NCBI GenBank assembly: GCA_041987545.1
Contig: JBHIWH010000001.1
Span: 1-64,000, forward strand
From: JAJRXR01 sp041987545
GTDB taxonomy: Bacteria > Planctomycetota > Phycisphaerae > Phycisphaerales > UBA1924
Reading direction: 5' to 3'
DNA length: 64,000 bases
The notes under the pieces are model-generated. The model ran no database searches and was not told the origin of the DNA. It saw only the letters and a program-made list of their open reading frames with translations. Numbering within the stretch: position 1 is the first letter of the stretch; each line of letters opens with the position of its first letter. This document shows, one piece after another, positions 16,684 to 25,448 of this stretch. The translations under genes were made by a program, and so were the position numbers.

Positions 16684-18003
16684 TTACGGGAAGCAGTTGC
16701 CGAAGCTGCTCAGGAAGGAGATGACGTCGGAGAAGTCGAAGGTCCCGAAGGGGGCGGCGAGGTCGGCGGCGGGGTTCATGGAGCCGAAGAAGGTGAGGAA
16801 TGCGATGACGTCGGAGAAGTCGAGCGTGCCGAAGGGCTCGGCGTAGTCGACCTCGCAGTCGGTGAGCAAGGCCTGGAGGGCGTCGATGTCCTGCTGGGTG
16901 ACGGCCTCGGCGTTGGCGCCGTCGATCCCGTCGGTGGTGTCGAGGCAGCGGAGGGACTCGAGGGCGTTGAAGTCGCGGCCCTGGTAGGTGAAGCACTGGT
17001 AGGGCTCGTCGGTGTCGGGGTCGATGACGGGTGCGCCGCCCTCGTCGAGGCAGTCCTGGCGGTCGTCGCGTGTGGCGCCCAAGAGCGAGATGGCGAGGAT
17101 GTAGTCGGCGTTGTTGACGTTGGAGTCGAAGTTGATGTCGCCGTCGATGAAGCGGAACTGGGTGACGGAGCCGTAGTCGTTGAAGTCGCCCGGGGTGAGG
17201 CGGGCGCCGGTGATGCCCAGGCCGGTGGGGAGGCCGAAGTCGATGACGTCGTTGTAGTCGTAGGTGGTGGTATTGAGCATCTCGCCGCGGAGCCACTCTT
17301 CCTCGGCGCGGACACCCGGGCCGGGGCCGGCGTCGGAGTAGTAGCGGAGGCGTGTGATGGCGTCGGGGTTGAAGCCGGCGGTCTCGTCGAGTTCGTCCTG
17401 GCTCTCGCGGGTGTACTCCATGCCCATGTTGTTGGACCAGGCGATGTCGTCGACCATCTGGTAGGGCTCGAGGATGAAGGCGCCGACGACGAAGGGGAAG
17501 TCGATCGCCGAGTCGGCGTTGGCGTCCTGGGCCACGTCCTTGCGCCAGTCGGTGGCGAAGGCGCCGGTCCCCTCGCTCGGGCGGCCCCGGAGGAGGACGT
17601 AGGTGGAGGAGTCGTCGTTGGCGAGGTTGCCGGGGGTGTCGGAGGTGGGGACGTGGGTGGCGGTGAAGCCGGCGGAGTTGGCGCCTGGGGCGAAGGGGGG
17701 GAGGAAGGTCCCGCCGTCGGTGTCGTTGAAGAGGACGAAGAGCCCGTTTGAGCCGAGGGAGAGCCCGTCGAGTCTGAAGGCCTCGTCGATCTCGACGACG
17801 TCGGTCGAGCCGCCCTTGAGGAGGGCGACGATGTAGCCGTCGAGGGACATGCCGGGCTTGCCGTAGAGCTCGATGTACTCGTGGAGGGGGTCGATGCCCC
17901 CGCCCGAGGGGTTCTCCTGGAGTTCGTTGATCACGACCTGCGCGAGGCAGGCGGGGGAGGCGGCGGCGATCGCGGCGATCGCGAGGGCGGTAGGTCGGTT
18001 CAT
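16684..18003 (-). CDS. Secreted lamin-tail-like protein with tandem GC-type dockerin
   Basis: A 439-residue exported protein with a signal peptide (about 1-21, ending CLAQ). The N-terminal half opens VVINELQENPSGGGIDPLHEYIEL, the pattern of lamin-tail/LTD domains used on bacterial surface proteins. A FIDGDINFDSNVNNADY segment near residue 285 resembles a calcium-binding dockerin loop. The C-terminus is a tandem GC-type dockerin with two copies, YAEPFGTLDFSDVIAFLTFF and LAAPFGTFDFSDVISFLSSF, ending GNCFP. No catalytic motif found. Transcribed after the prepilin-like gene upstream, and closed by a strong terminator. Confidence 0.85.
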   Translation of the reverse strand: MNRPTALAIAAIAAASPACLAQVVINELQENPSGGGIDPLHEYIELYGKPGMSLDGYIVALLKGGSTDVVEIDEAFRLDGLSLGSNGLFVLFNDTDGGTFLPPFAPGANSAGFTATHVPTSDTPGNLANDDSSTYVLLRGRPSEGTGAFATDWRKDVAQDANADSAIDFPFVVGAFILEPYQMVDDIAWSNNMGMEYTRESQDELDETAGFNPDAITRLRYYSDAGPGPGVRAEEEWLRGEMLNTTTYDYNDVIDFGLPTGLGITGARLTPGDFNDYGSVTQFRFIDGDINFDSNVNNADYILAISLLGATRDDRQDCLDEGGAPVIDPDTDEPYQCFTYQGRDFNALESLRCLDTTDGIDGANAEAVTQQDIDALQALLTDCEVDYAEPFGTLDFSDVIAFLTFFGSMNPAADLAAPFGTFDFSDVISFLSSFGNCFP

Positions 18004-18091
18004 GGGTGATCTCTCCTCGTTGGCTGCGTGATGAGCGTTGTGCGGGGCCCGCCGTGTGATCTCTCGGCGGCGGGCTTGATCGTGGAACCGG

Positions 18092-19048
18092 TTACGGCTT
18101 GCCGTCCGTGAGCGTGCCGAAGAAGACCTTGCCCTCGAGCTCGGGGTACTCGACGGGTCGGATGAGCTGGCCGGCGGCGGTGCGTTTGGCGTCGAAGTCG
18201 CCCGAGCCGTCCTGATCGGTGAACGAGTCGACGTGGGCGTCGGCGAAGACGAACTGGCCGAAGGACTTGGTCGTGCCGCGGGCGTTGGGCGAGCCGCGGC
18301 CGCGGTTGCCGTAGGCGGGGCCGAAGTCCTCGTAGTTCTGCCAGCGGAAGCGAGCGGGTGGGCCGAAGTGGGCGTAGTTGGGCCCGTCGGTCATGTGCTT
18401 GGCGGTGGGGAGGCCCTCGTCCTGGTAGGTGATGTACTCGCCCGTGTCGTTGAGGTCGGTGTGCCCGTCGGCGAGGAGGGGGATGCGGGAGGTGAGGACG
18501 TTGGCCATGAAGCGGTCGTTGAGGGGGCCGAGGGTGTCGGCGGGGTCGAAGAGGTCGGCGCCGGTGGAGAGGCGGTTCTTGAGCCCGGTGTGGGCCATGT
18601 ACCAGGACTGGCAGTAGTTGGAGTTGAATCCCTCTTTGATGAGCTGGTCGCGCTCCTCGATGGTGAACGAGCGCCAGGCGGGGGAGTCGTTGAGCTCGGT
18701 CATGATGAGCTTCTGGTGGTAGCGGGCGGGGTTGCCGGGGGAGAGGAGGTTGCCCGGGATGGCGTAGGCGCCGTTGACGAAGTCGGCGACCCAGCCGGCC
18801 TCGTCCATGGGCCCGAAGGAGCGGTCGGACTTGTTCCACCAGGCGCCGGAGCAGTAGTAGCCCTTGTTGTCGGTGTTGTAGGTGGAGGCGGCGACGCCGA
18901 GCTGGCGGAGGTTGGAGGCGCCCTTGGCCTGCATGGCGGACTCGCGGGCGGCGCCGAGGGCGGGCAGGAGGATGCCGATCAGCAGCGCGATGATCGCGAT
19001 GACGACGAGCAGCTCGATGAGTGTGAACGCGCGGGGCCTGTTGGGCAT
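18092..19048 (-). CDS. Prepilin-like (type II secretion/pseudopilin) protein
   Basis: A 318-residue protein starting at ATG 19048. A short basic leader (MPNRPR) is followed by AFTLIELLVVIAIIALLIGILLPAL, the class III signal cut by prepilin peptidase at the A/F junction with the Glu at +5. Such planctomycete proteins (DUF1559-like group) carry a globular domain with a conserved end; here FVFADAHVDSF near the C-terminus matches the usual FADGHV element. It may act as a minor pseudopilin or surface fibre; exact role unknown. The longer upstream frame would add a low-quality, Arg-rich leader and was not used. Confidence 0.88.
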   Translation of the reverse strand: MPNRPRAFTLIELLVVIAIIALLIGILLPALGAARESAMQAKGASNLRQLGVAASTYNTDNKGYYCSGAWWNKSDRSFGPMDEAGWVADFVNGAYAIPGNLLSPGNPARYHQKLIMTELNDSPAWRSFTIEERDQLIKEGFNSNYCQSWYMAHTGLKNRLSTGADLFDPADTLGPLNDRFMANVLTSRIPLLADGHTDLNDTGEYITYQDEGLPTAKHMTDGPNYAHFGPPARFRWQNYEDFGPAYGNRGRGSPNARGTTKSFGQFVFADAHVDSFTDQDGSGDFDAKRTAAGQLIRPVEYPELEGKVFFGTLTDGKP

Positions 19049-19365
19049 GGGAACGCGGCTCGCCGGGGTGTGTGCTTGTGTAAAGACGGGCGTGAGCGTA
19101 CGAGCGCGGCGAAAGGTGCAGACCGGCGTGGGTGTCAAGGTTCTGTCAAGAACTGGAGGCGCGCGCGGGCATTGTCAAGAACGCGCAAAGACATCGGGCG
19201 CGAGAACCGGCGCCCCGCGGCGGTTTTGTGCCGATCGAAGTTCGTGAGAGCTTCGCGCAACGCTCGTGGTTTCTTGACAATGCGGGATGCGGCCGCGTCT
19301 AGCCTCTAGGCCCTTGCACGGCCCGGAGGCGTGTGCGGGGGTGAGATCACACGAGTGAGGAGATC
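19049..19365. other. Divergent intergenic region, 317 bases
   Basis: Separates the prepilin-like gene (minus) from the LTD gene (plus). It is less GC-rich than the genes and contains the words TTGTCAAGAAC and TTCTTGACA three times in mixed orientation (near 19134-19152, 19171-19180 and 19272-19280). No ORF with coding character is seen. Confidence 0.6.
19274..19303 (+). promoter_or_regulatory. Candidate sigma-70 promoter before the LTD/CTERM gene
   Basis: A perfect -35 TTGACA at 19274-19279; 18 bases on, TCTAGC (19298-19303) is a poor -10. It would place the transcript start about 55 bases before ATG 19366. Confidence 0.4.
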
Positions 19366-20013
19366 ATGATGAACACGGGCATTCTGGCCGCGCTCGCGGT
19401 CGCCGGGATGGGTGGCGCCGCGGTCGCCGACGTCGAGATCACCGAGATCTACCTCGGGATCAGCGGCGAGGACGGGACCGCGGACTGGTTCGAGATCACG
19501 AACAACACCGGCGCCGCGATCGACACGGCGGACTACTGGTACGACGACGTGAGCGCCGAGTTCGGCGACGCGGTGCAGCTGACGAGCACGATCCTGAACC
19601 CGGGCGAGTCGGCGGTGGTGCTGATCGGCGCGGCGGCCGACCAGGTCAACTTCGACGCGGTCTGGGGCGCGGGGATCAACGTGGTCTTCGCCGACGGCGG
19701 CGCGGGCCTGGGGCAGGGCGGCGACGCGGTCAACCTGTTCCTCGCGGACATGACGCTCGTCCAGACCCTGGCGTACGGCGGCGGCCTGGCCGACGACCAG
19801 CGGACGATCGAGTACTACTCGCCCGGCCCGGCGACGCTTTCTGAGCTGGGCGTGAACGGCGCGTACGAGTCCAACGCGTTCTTCAACGACAACCTGGGCG
19901 CCGACCCGGACTTCCTGTGGACGCTGATCGGCTCGCCCGGTTCGGTGCCCTCGCCGGGTGGGCTGGCGGTGCTGGGCCTGGGCGGCCTGGCGATGAGCCG
20001 TCGGCGCCGCTGA
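19366..20013 (+). CDS. Lamin-tail-domain surface protein with CTERM-like sorting tail
   Basis: A 215-residue exported protein. Signal peptide about 1-21 (LAALAVAGMGGAAVA), then an LTD domain: VEITEIYLGISGEDGTADWFEITNNTG, with NPGESAVVL typical of the fold. The C-terminus is SVPSPGGLAVLGLGGLAMSRRRR, that is, a Pro-x-Pro-Gly, a hydrophobic helix and an Arg cluster, like PEP-CTERM tails but lacking the central Glu. This suggests sorting by an exosortase-type enzyme to the envelope or matrix. The gene has its own promoter candidate and a strong terminator, so it is probably monocistronic. Confidence 0.88.
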   Translation: MMNTGILAALAVAGMGGAAVADVEITEIYLGISGEDGTADWFEITNNTGAAIDTADYWYDDVSAEFGDAVQLTSTILNPGESAVVLIGAAADQVNFDAVWGAGINVVFADGGAGLGQGGDAVNLFLADMTLVQTLAYGGGLADDQRTIEYYSPGPATLSELGVNGAYESNAFFNDNLGADPDFLWTLIGSPGSVPSPGGLAVLGLGGLAMSRRRR

Positions 20014-20046
20014 GCGGCCGAGACGATTCGAGAGGGATCACCCGGA

Positions 20047-20076
20047 GGGCCCGCGTCTCGGCGCGGGCCCTTTCTC
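20047..20076 (+). terminator. Intrinsic terminator after the LTD/CTERM gene
   Basis: Perfect 9-base stem GGGCCCGCG/CGCGGGCCC with loop TCTCGG, then TTTCTC, 33 bases after the stop. Confidence 0.85.
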
Positions 20077-20100
20077 GTGCGCCGACCGGGGCGTGGGCAC

Positions 20101-20130
20101 AAAGAAAGCCCCGGGCGTTTGCCCGGGGCT
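20101..20130 (-). terminator. Intrinsic terminator after tRNA-Ala
   Basis: A 10-base perfect stem (AGCCCCGGGC/GCCCGGGGCT on the minus strand, 4-base loop) followed by TTCTTT on the minus strand, 10 bases past the tRNA 3' end. Confidence 0.85.
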
Positions 20131-20140
20131 GTTCGTCGAG

Positions 20141-20214
20141 TGGAGGCGATCGGGCTCGAACCGACGACCTCTTCCATGCCATGGAAGCGCTCTACCAGAC
20201 TGAGCTACGCCCCC
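20141..20214 (-). tRNA. tRNA-Ala, anticodon GGC
   Basis: A 74-nt cloverleaf without encoded CCA. Acceptor GGGGGCG pairs with CGCCTCC and includes the G3-U70 wobble that identifies alanine tRNA; D arm GCTC/GAGC; anticodon stem CTTCC/GGAAG around the loop ATGGCAT (anticodon GGC, reading GCC); T arm GTCGG/CCGAT with TTCGAGC loop; discriminator A. GCC is a dominant Ala codon in this GC-rich genome. Confidence 0.97.
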
Positions 20215-20532
20215 GACGGGGAGCCGGCGGCGCCTGCTGGGCCTGTGGGGCCCGGCGGGAGCCGATCGGCGTCCGGATATGTCGTCCGGGCGGGCCCGGA
20301 CGCCGCAATGGTAGGGAGGGGGCGGTGGTCGTCAAGACGGTCTGTGCGGGCTGGGTGGGGCGTGCGGGTCGGGGGTGTTCTGCGGGGGGCGCCGGGTGGG
20401 TCGAGTCGCCGGGGTGCGCGGGTCCGAGAGCCTCGAGGGGCGGGCGGTTCCTGGCGTGTGGGTTGGGTCGGGGTGGCTGGGGCTCGATACGACCGGCGCC
20501 AGCCGCGGGACCCGCGCGACCCGGAGGACAGG
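20215..20532. other. Intergenic region with tRNA promoter, 318 bases
   Basis: No coding region recognised. On the minus strand it holds the candidate tRNA promoter; the part from 20340 to 20530 is G-rich on the plus strand and shows no further structure that I can support. Confidence 0.6.
20308..20335 (-). promoter_or_regulatory. Candidate promoter of tRNA-Ala
   Basis: On the minus strand TTGACG (20335-20330), a 16-base spacer and TACCAT (20313-20308). It would give a leader of about 85 nt before the tRNA. Confidence 0.45.
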
Positions 20533-20787
20533 ATGAGCCAGACCAGGACGACCCCCGAGACCGCCGAGCAGCGTTGGACGAGTTGGACCATGGACGCCTC
20601 CGGCTCGATCCGCGAGGGCGGCGAGCCCGGTGAGGCGTGGGCGGGCGGCTGGGTGGATGAGGCCGGCGGCATCGGGCGGGTGACGAGCCTGCGCGACGCG
20701 TCGGACGGGTCGGGCGCCACGCTGCTGCGGGGGCTGTCGGCCCGCTACCCGGGCGTGCGCTGGTTCGCCGACCGCGGGGTCGTCTGA
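20533..20787 (+). CDS. Small hypothetical protein
   Basis: An 84-residue protein (MSQTRTTPETAEQRWTSWTM) starting at ATG 20533 with GGAGG seven bases upstream. No signal peptide or membrane helix; Gly- and Trp-rich with two acidic stretches. No family recognised. Its 3' end overlaps the convergent heptosyltransferase-like gene by 43 bases, which is unusual in this window and leaves some doubt, but the ribosome site and codon use look coding. Confidence 0.55.
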   Translation: MSQTRTTPETAEQRWTSWTMDASGSIREGGEPGEAWAGGWVDEAGGIGRVTSLRDASDGSGATLLRGLSARYPGVRWFADRGVV

Positions 20788-21914
20788 GCCAGCAGTGCGT
20801 CGGCGGCGGCGACGACGCACTCGAGGCTGATCTTCTCGATTGCGCACCGGTCCGGGTGGTCGTTGGCGGACTGATCAACGGGCAGGTCGGGGTCGGCGAC
20901 GAGGATTGACTCGCTCGGCTCGCCGGTCTGCGTGGGGAGCACCGGGATGGTGGTCCAGCGGGGGTCGGTGGGGCCGAAGAGTGAGACCAGCGGGACGCCG
21001 AGGGCAGCGGCGATGTGCCGCGGGCCTGTGTCGTTCGTGACCATGAGGCGCGCGCGCTGGATGACGCCCTTGAGCGAGGCGAGCGTCACGCCCAGGTCAG
21101 GGAGGGCGGCGGGGCCGGTCTGTGCGAGAGCCGCGATGGAGGCGCAGAGCTCTTGCTCGGCCGGCGAGCCGTTGACGAGGACGCGCAGGCCGTGGACGCG
21201 GGCGAGGTGGTCGGCGAGGGCGGCGAAGCGCTCGGGGGGCCAGCGCTTGGCGGGGTTGTTGCCGCCCGGGTTGAGCACCGCGAACTGCTGATCTGGTGTG
21301 ATGCCCGCGCGGTCGAGCAGGTCGCCCGCCTCGGCGCGCTCGGCGTCGGTGACGGCCAGCTCCATGCGGACGCCCTCGGGCAGGACGAGCGGGACGCGGG
21401 CGTTAGTAAGCGGCTGATCAGGGGGAGGGGGCGGGGGCTCGTCCCGCGTGAGGGCGCCGACGAGCGTCCAGTAGTAGTTGACGGCGGGCGTGATGGCCCA
21501 CTTGCCCGAACCGGTGTGGGGGGCGGCGCGGGGCGCGGGCAGGGGGTCGGTGAGCAGGAGTCGCCGGGCGTCGCGGTCGTAGCCGATGCGCCTCGGGATG
21601 CCGGCGACGCGGGCGGTGAGCGCGGTGGAGAAGGAGTTGGTGAGCAGGAGGGCGGTGTCGTAGCGGCGCGGGCGGAGTCGGGCGGCGATGAACTTGGGCC
21701 CGAGCACGCCCGAGCGGCGCTCGACGTGGATCTCGTCGATGAGGTCGAGGCCGGCGAGGACCTGGTCGATGCCGGGGCGGGCGAGGGCGCCGATGAACGC
21801 GCCGGGCATGGCGTCGCGGAGGCGCCTGAGCGCGGGGGTGGCCATGACGGCGTCGCCGACCCAGGAGGGGAGGACGACGAGCAGGCGGAGCGGTCTGTCG
21901 GGCGGCGCCGGCAC
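20745..21914 (-). CDS. Glycosyltransferase family 9 (ADP-heptose:LPS heptosyltransferase-like)
   Basis: A 389-residue GT9 enzyme. N-terminal Rossmann half begins LRLLVVLPSWVGDAVMATPALRRLR, the family's acceptor-side motif; the C-terminal half has LNPGGNNPAKRWPPERFAALADHL and VTNDTGPRHIAAALGVPLVSLFGPTDP, the ADP-heptose binding signature. Role: adds heptose (or a related sugar) to the lipid A core at the inner face of the inner membrane. The gene downstream of its promoter side, 42 bases upstream at 21957-22832, encodes a GmhB-like phosphatase, which supplies the heptose precursor. Confidence 0.9.
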   Translation of the reverse strand: MPAPPDRPLRLLVVLPSWVGDAVMATPALRRLRDAMPGAFIGALARPGIDQVLAGLDLIDEIHVERRSGVLGPKFIAARLRPRRYDTALLLTNSFSTALTARVAGIPRRIGYDRDARRLLLTDPLPAPRAAPHTGSGKWAITPAVNYYWTLVGALTRDEPPPPPPDQPLTNARVPLVLPEGVRMELAVTDAERAEAGDLLDRAGITPDQQFAVLNPGGNNPAKRWPPERFAALADHLARVHGLRVLVNGSPAEQELCASIAALAQTGPAALPDLGVTLASLKGVIQRARLMVTNDTGPRHIAAALGVPLVSLFGPTDPRWTTIPVLPTQTGEPSESILVADPDLPVDQSANDHPDRCAIEKISLECVVAAADALLAQTTPRSANQRTPG

Positions 21915-21956
21915 GAGGGGGTAGGGTACGAGCGGGCGACGGGGCCCGGGCGCGGG

Positions 21957-22832
21957 CTAGTCGGCGTCGGGCCAGAGGGGGTTGCCCGAGCGAGACCGCG
22001 ACCAGGCGTTGGTCAGGCGGCGGAGCTCGGCGAGGAAGCCGAGCGCGGCGAGCCGGCTGGCGGCGATGGTGGCCGTGACGCTGGTGTCGGTCGCGGCGAC
22101 CGCGGTGAGCGCGACGCCCGTGCGCTCGGCGATGGCGCGGGCCGTGGCGAGGACGGTCTCCCGGGCGCGGTCGTCGGCCAGCGGTCGGCCCTCGCGGGCG
22201 CGGAGCGTGACGGTCGTCGTCGGGGCCGACGGCTTGGGCGGCGCGAGGATGCGGTCGGCGGCGGCGGCCAGATCTGGCGCGTCGGCGTCCGGGCCCACCA
22301 TGATGCAGCGGTCGGGCGAGAGACCGGCGGCGAGGGCGGCGTCCAGGTCGCGCTGCTTGTCGCCGACCATCCATGAGCGCGCCGGGTCGAGGCCGAGCTC
22401 GCGGCAGGCCGACTCGACCATGCCGGGCGCGGGCTTGCGCCAGTGGTGGTCAGCGTCAAAGGGGGCGACGGCGCCCTTGGGGTGGTGGGGCGCGGCGTAG
22501 CAGGCGTCGATGAGTGTTGATCGGAGTGCGGCGGGGAGACCCGAGTGCTCGTCGGTGGCGAGCAGCTCGCGGAGTCGGTCGTTGCAGGCGTCCACGTCGG
22601 CGAGCGAGCCGCCGCCCCGGGCGATCCCACCCTGGTTGGTGATGACGACGATGGCGTAGCCGGCGGCCTTGAGGCGTCGGCAGGCGTCGAGGGCGCCGGG
22701 CAGGAGCGCGACGTGCCCGGGGTCGAGCAGGTCGCCCTTGGTGACACCCCGCCAGGCGGCGTCGGGGAGGTCGGCGTTGCGGTTGATGGTGTCGTCGCGG
22801 TCGAGGAAGACCGCGGGCCGTCGGCGGGGCAT
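21957..22832 (-). CDS. HAD phosphatase, GmhB-like (heptose bisphosphate) with C-terminal extension
   Basis: A 291-residue protein starting at ATG 22832. Motif I is FLDRDDTIN, motif II VITNQGGIARG, motif III KPAPGMV and motif IV WMVGDKQRDLDAALAAG, the histidinol-phosphatase/GmhB class of HAD enzymes. The expected zinc loop (Cys/His cluster around residue 110) is only partly present: DACYAAPHHPKGAVAPFDADHHWRKP has one Cys and several His. GmhB is about 190 residues; here about 90 extra residues (VTLRAREGRPLADD onward) are of unknown function. Together with the GT9 gene it points to heptose-containing lipopolysaccharide synthesis. Confidence 0.82.
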   Translation of the reverse strand: MPRRRPAVFLDRDDTINRNADLPDAAWRGVTKGDLLDPGHVALLPGALDACRRLKAAGYAIVVITNQGGIARGGGSLADVDACNDRLRELLATDEHSGLPAALRSTLIDACYAAPHHPKGAVAPFDADHHWRKPAPGMVESACRELGLDPARSWMVGDKQRDLDAALAAGLSPDRCIMVGPDADAPDLAAAADRILAPPKPSAPTTTVTLRAREGRPLADDRARETVLATARAIAERTGVALTAVAATDTSVTATIAASRLAALGFLAELRRLTNAWSRSRSGNPLWPDAD

Positions 22833-22900
22833 GGGCTCAAGCGTACGCCCGAATCGGCGCGGGCGGTGCAACTCGGCGGCGGCGGGTCGTTAGGAGGATC

Positions 22901-24232
22901 GTGGACACGGGCGGGCGCGAGCGCGGGGTGGGGAGGCTCGTCGGCGTCCGGGGTGGGGAGTGGCGCACGCTCGTGCTGAGCGGGGCGTACTTCTTCCTCC
23001 TGTTGTTCGGGTACTTCCTGCTGCGCCCGTTGCGCGAGGCGATGGGCGTGCAGCGGTCGATGGGAGACCTGCGCTGGCTGTTCCTTGTCACATGCGTGGT
23101 GTCGCTGGCGGCGACGCTGGCGTTCGGTTCGGCGGTGTCGCGGTTGGACCGGGCGCGGTTCATCGGGCTGGCGAGCCGCGTCGTGATCGGGTGCCTGCTG
23201 GTGTTCGTCGCGCTGCGGCTGGTGCTGGGCGAGGACGGGCGGACGTACACCGGGTACGTGTTCTACGTCTGGCTGAGCGTGGTGAACCTGTTCCTGGTGA
23301 GCGTGTTCTGGGCGTTCATGGCGGACGTGTGGAGCCTGGAGCAGGGCAAGCGGCTGTTCCCGGTGATCGGTGTCGGGGGCACGCTCGGCGCGCTGCTGGG
23401 GTCGATGTTCGCGTGGCAGCTGGCGCCCGTGATCGGGCCGGCGTGGCAGATGGTCGGGGCGTGCGTGTGCTTCGAGGCGAGCGTGTGGATCGCGAGGGGG
23501 ATCGACGCGGGCGGGCGGGCGCGGACGGGCCGCCCGGCGCGGGCGATCGGCGGGCGGTGGGCGGACGGGGCGGCGGCGGTCGCGCGGTCGCCCTACCTGC
23601 TGGGCATCGGGGCGTACATCGCGCTGATCGCGGTCAGCTCGACGCTGATCTACTTCACGCAGGCGAAGCTGGTCTCGGACGCGGCGGACGAGCTGGAGCG
23701 GCGGGTCGCGCTGTTCGCGCAGCTGGACACGTGGACGCAGCTGGCGACGCTGCTGGTGCAGCTGTTCGTGACGCGGCACATGATCGGGCGGCTCGGCGTG
23801 GGCGTGACGCTGATGGTGCTGCCCGTGGTCACGGTCGCGGGGTTCGCGGCGCTGGCGTGGGTGGAGGCGGGCGAGGCGTGGATCGTGTTCGGCGTGTTCG
23901 CCGCGTTCAACGCGCTGCACCGGGCGACGCGGTACGCGGTGGCGCGGCCGACGCGGGAGACGCTGTTCAGCGTGGTCAGCGAGAGCGAGAAGTACAAGGC
24001 CAAGCCGATCGTGGACGTGTTCCTGTACCGGGGCGGGGACGTCGCCGGTGTCGCGGTGGAGCGGCTGGTGGCGGCGGTGGTGATCGGGCTGGGGGGGATG
24101 CTGGCGGCGGCGGCGCCGCTGGCGGTGCTGTGGGGCGGGCTCTCGGTATGGCTGGCGGCGCAGCAGCGTCGGCGGGCCGGGGGCGGTGAGTCGTTTGGAT
24201 CAGAGGCGGCGCCGAGCGCGGCGTCGGCGTGA
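22901..24232 (+). CDS. MFS-like NTP/NDP exchange transporter family protein
   Basis: A 443-residue membrane protein starting at GTG 22901, with TAGGAGG five bases upstream. About 12 helices. The opening YFFLLLFGYFLLRPLREAMGV, and FWAFMADVWSLEQGKRLFPVIGVGGTLGALLGS, are hallmarks of the family annotated as NTP/NDP exchange (Tlc-like) transporters, many of which in free-living bacteria have unknown substrates. FNALHRATRYAVARPTRETLFSVV in the C-terminal half is also conserved. ADP/ATP exchange should not be assumed. Followed 16 bases later by the Tat-exported epimerase-like gene. Confidence 0.85.
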   Translation: MDTGGRERGVGRLVGVRGGEWRTLVLSGAYFFLLLFGYFLLRPLREAMGVQRSMGDLRWLFLVTCVVSLAATLAFGSAVSRLDRARFIGLASRVVIGCLLVFVALRLVLGEDGRTYTGYVFYVWLSVVNLFLVSVFWAFMADVWSLEQGKRLFPVIGVGGTLGALLGSMFAWQLAPVIGPAWQMVGACVCFEASVWIARGIDAGGRARTGRPARAIGGRWADGAAAVARSPYLLGIGAYIALIAVSSTLIYFTQAKLVSDAADELERRVALFAQLDTWTQLATLLVQLFVTRHMIGRLGVGVTLMVLPVVTVAGFAALAWVEAGEAWIVFGVFAAFNALHRATRYAVARPTRETLFSVVSESEKYKAKPIVDVFLYRGGDVAGVAVERLVAAVVIGLGGMLAAAAPLAVLWGGLSVWLAAQQRRRAGGGESFGSEAAPSAASA

Positions 24233-24248
24233 TGCGAGGGAGCTTGCG

Positions 24249-25442
24249 ATGACGACGACACGGCGGGAGTTCATGGCTCGTGCGGGCGGGGCGGCGCTCG
24301 GGGCGGCGGCGATCCCGTCCCTGGGTCTGGGCATGGGCCTGGGCGCGGGGCGGCGCGCGGAGAAGAAGATGAAGATCCTGATCCTCGGCGGGACCGGGTT
24401 CCTCGGGCCCCAGATCGTCCGGCACGCGGTCGAGCGCGGTCACGAGCTGACGCTCTTCAACCGGGGCAAGACGGCGCCCGAGCTGTTCCCCGATCTCGAG
24501 CACCTGGAGGGCGACCGGTACGGCGATCTGGCGTCGCTGAAGGATGCGGTCGCGGACGGGCGTACTTGGGACGCGGTGATCGACACGTTCACGTACGTGC
24601 CCAAGACGGTGACGGACGCGATGGACGTGCTGATGCCGGCGATGGGGCAGTTCATCGTGATCTCGACGGTCTCGGTCTACGCGTCGAGCGACGACCCGGG
24701 CATGGACGAGTCGGGGGCGCTCCTGGAGATCGACGACGCGGTGGCGGCGGGGATCACGACGCACCGCGAGGTGGGTGTGCACTACGGGGCGATGAAGGCG
24801 CGTGTCGAGCGGGCGGCCGAGGATCGGTTCCCCGGTCGGGTGACGAACATCCGCCCCGGGTTGATCGTGGGGCCTCGGGACACGACGGGGCGGTACACGT
24901 ACTGGCCCGTGCGTGGGAGCGAGGGCGGGACGATGATCGGGCCGGGCACGGGCGAGGACTACGTGCAGCTGATCGACGTGCGCGATCTGGGGGACTTCAC
25001 GGTGCGGTGCGCCGAGGGCGGTCACGTGGGGGCGTACAACGCGATCTCGCCCAAGGACCACTGGCGCAGCCGGGACATGGTCGAGTCGGCGGTGCGCGCG
25101 GGGGACGCGGGGACCGAGGTGGAGTGGGTGGACGCGGACTTCCTGAGCGCCAACGGCGTGCAGGCGTGGCAGCACATGCCGGCGTGGGTTCCCAACAGCG
25201 CGCCCGGGTACGCCGGGTTCGGGCGCGCGAGCACGGCCAGGGCGATCGAGGCGGGGCTCAAGACGTCGCCGATCGACGAGACGGCCCGCGTGACGCTGGA
25301 GTACTACAGGACGCGTGGCGCGGAGATCCGGGCCGAGCGGGGGGACGAGTTCGGCGATCAGTGGGCGGCGCGGGTGCGCGGCGGGCTGGATCCGGACAAG
25401 GAGCGCGAGGTGCTGGCGGCGTGGGGGGCGCGCGACGATTAG
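24249..25442 (+). CDS. NAD-dependent epimerase/dehydratase-like protein with Tat signal
   Basis: A 397-residue protein. ATG 24249 follows GGGAGC. The leader TRREFMARAGGAALGAAAIPSLG carries the RR-x-F twin-arginine motif. The mature part is an extended SDR/epimerase fold: ILILGGTGFLGPQIV (NAD binding), LFNRGKTAPELFPDLEHLEGDR, ISTVSVYA, RPGLIVGPRD, YVQLIDVRDLGDFT, NAISP. The YxxxK is present as HYGAMKARVE. An exported nucleotide-binding enzyme is unusual; cofactor would have to be inserted before Tat export. Substrate unknown. Confidence 0.88.
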   Translation: MTTTRREFMARAGGAALGAAAIPSLGLGMGLGAGRRAEKKMKILILGGTGFLGPQIVRHAVERGHELTLFNRGKTAPELFPDLEHLEGDRYGDLASLKDAVADGRTWDAVIDTFTYVPKTVTDAMDVLMPAMGQFIVISTVSVYASSDDPGMDESGALLEIDDAVAAGITTHREVGVHYGAMKARVERAAEDRFPGRVTNIRPGLIVGPRDTTGRYTYWPVRGSEGGTMIGPGTGEDYVQLIDVRDLGDFTVRCAEGGHVGAYNAISPKDHWRSRDMVESAVRAGDAGTEVEWVDADFLSANGVQAWQHMPAWVPNSAPGYAGFGRASTARAIEAGLKTSPIDETARVTLEYYRTRGAEIRAERGDEFGDQWAARVRGGLDPDKEREVLAAWGARDD

Positions 25443-25448
25443 CCCAGG

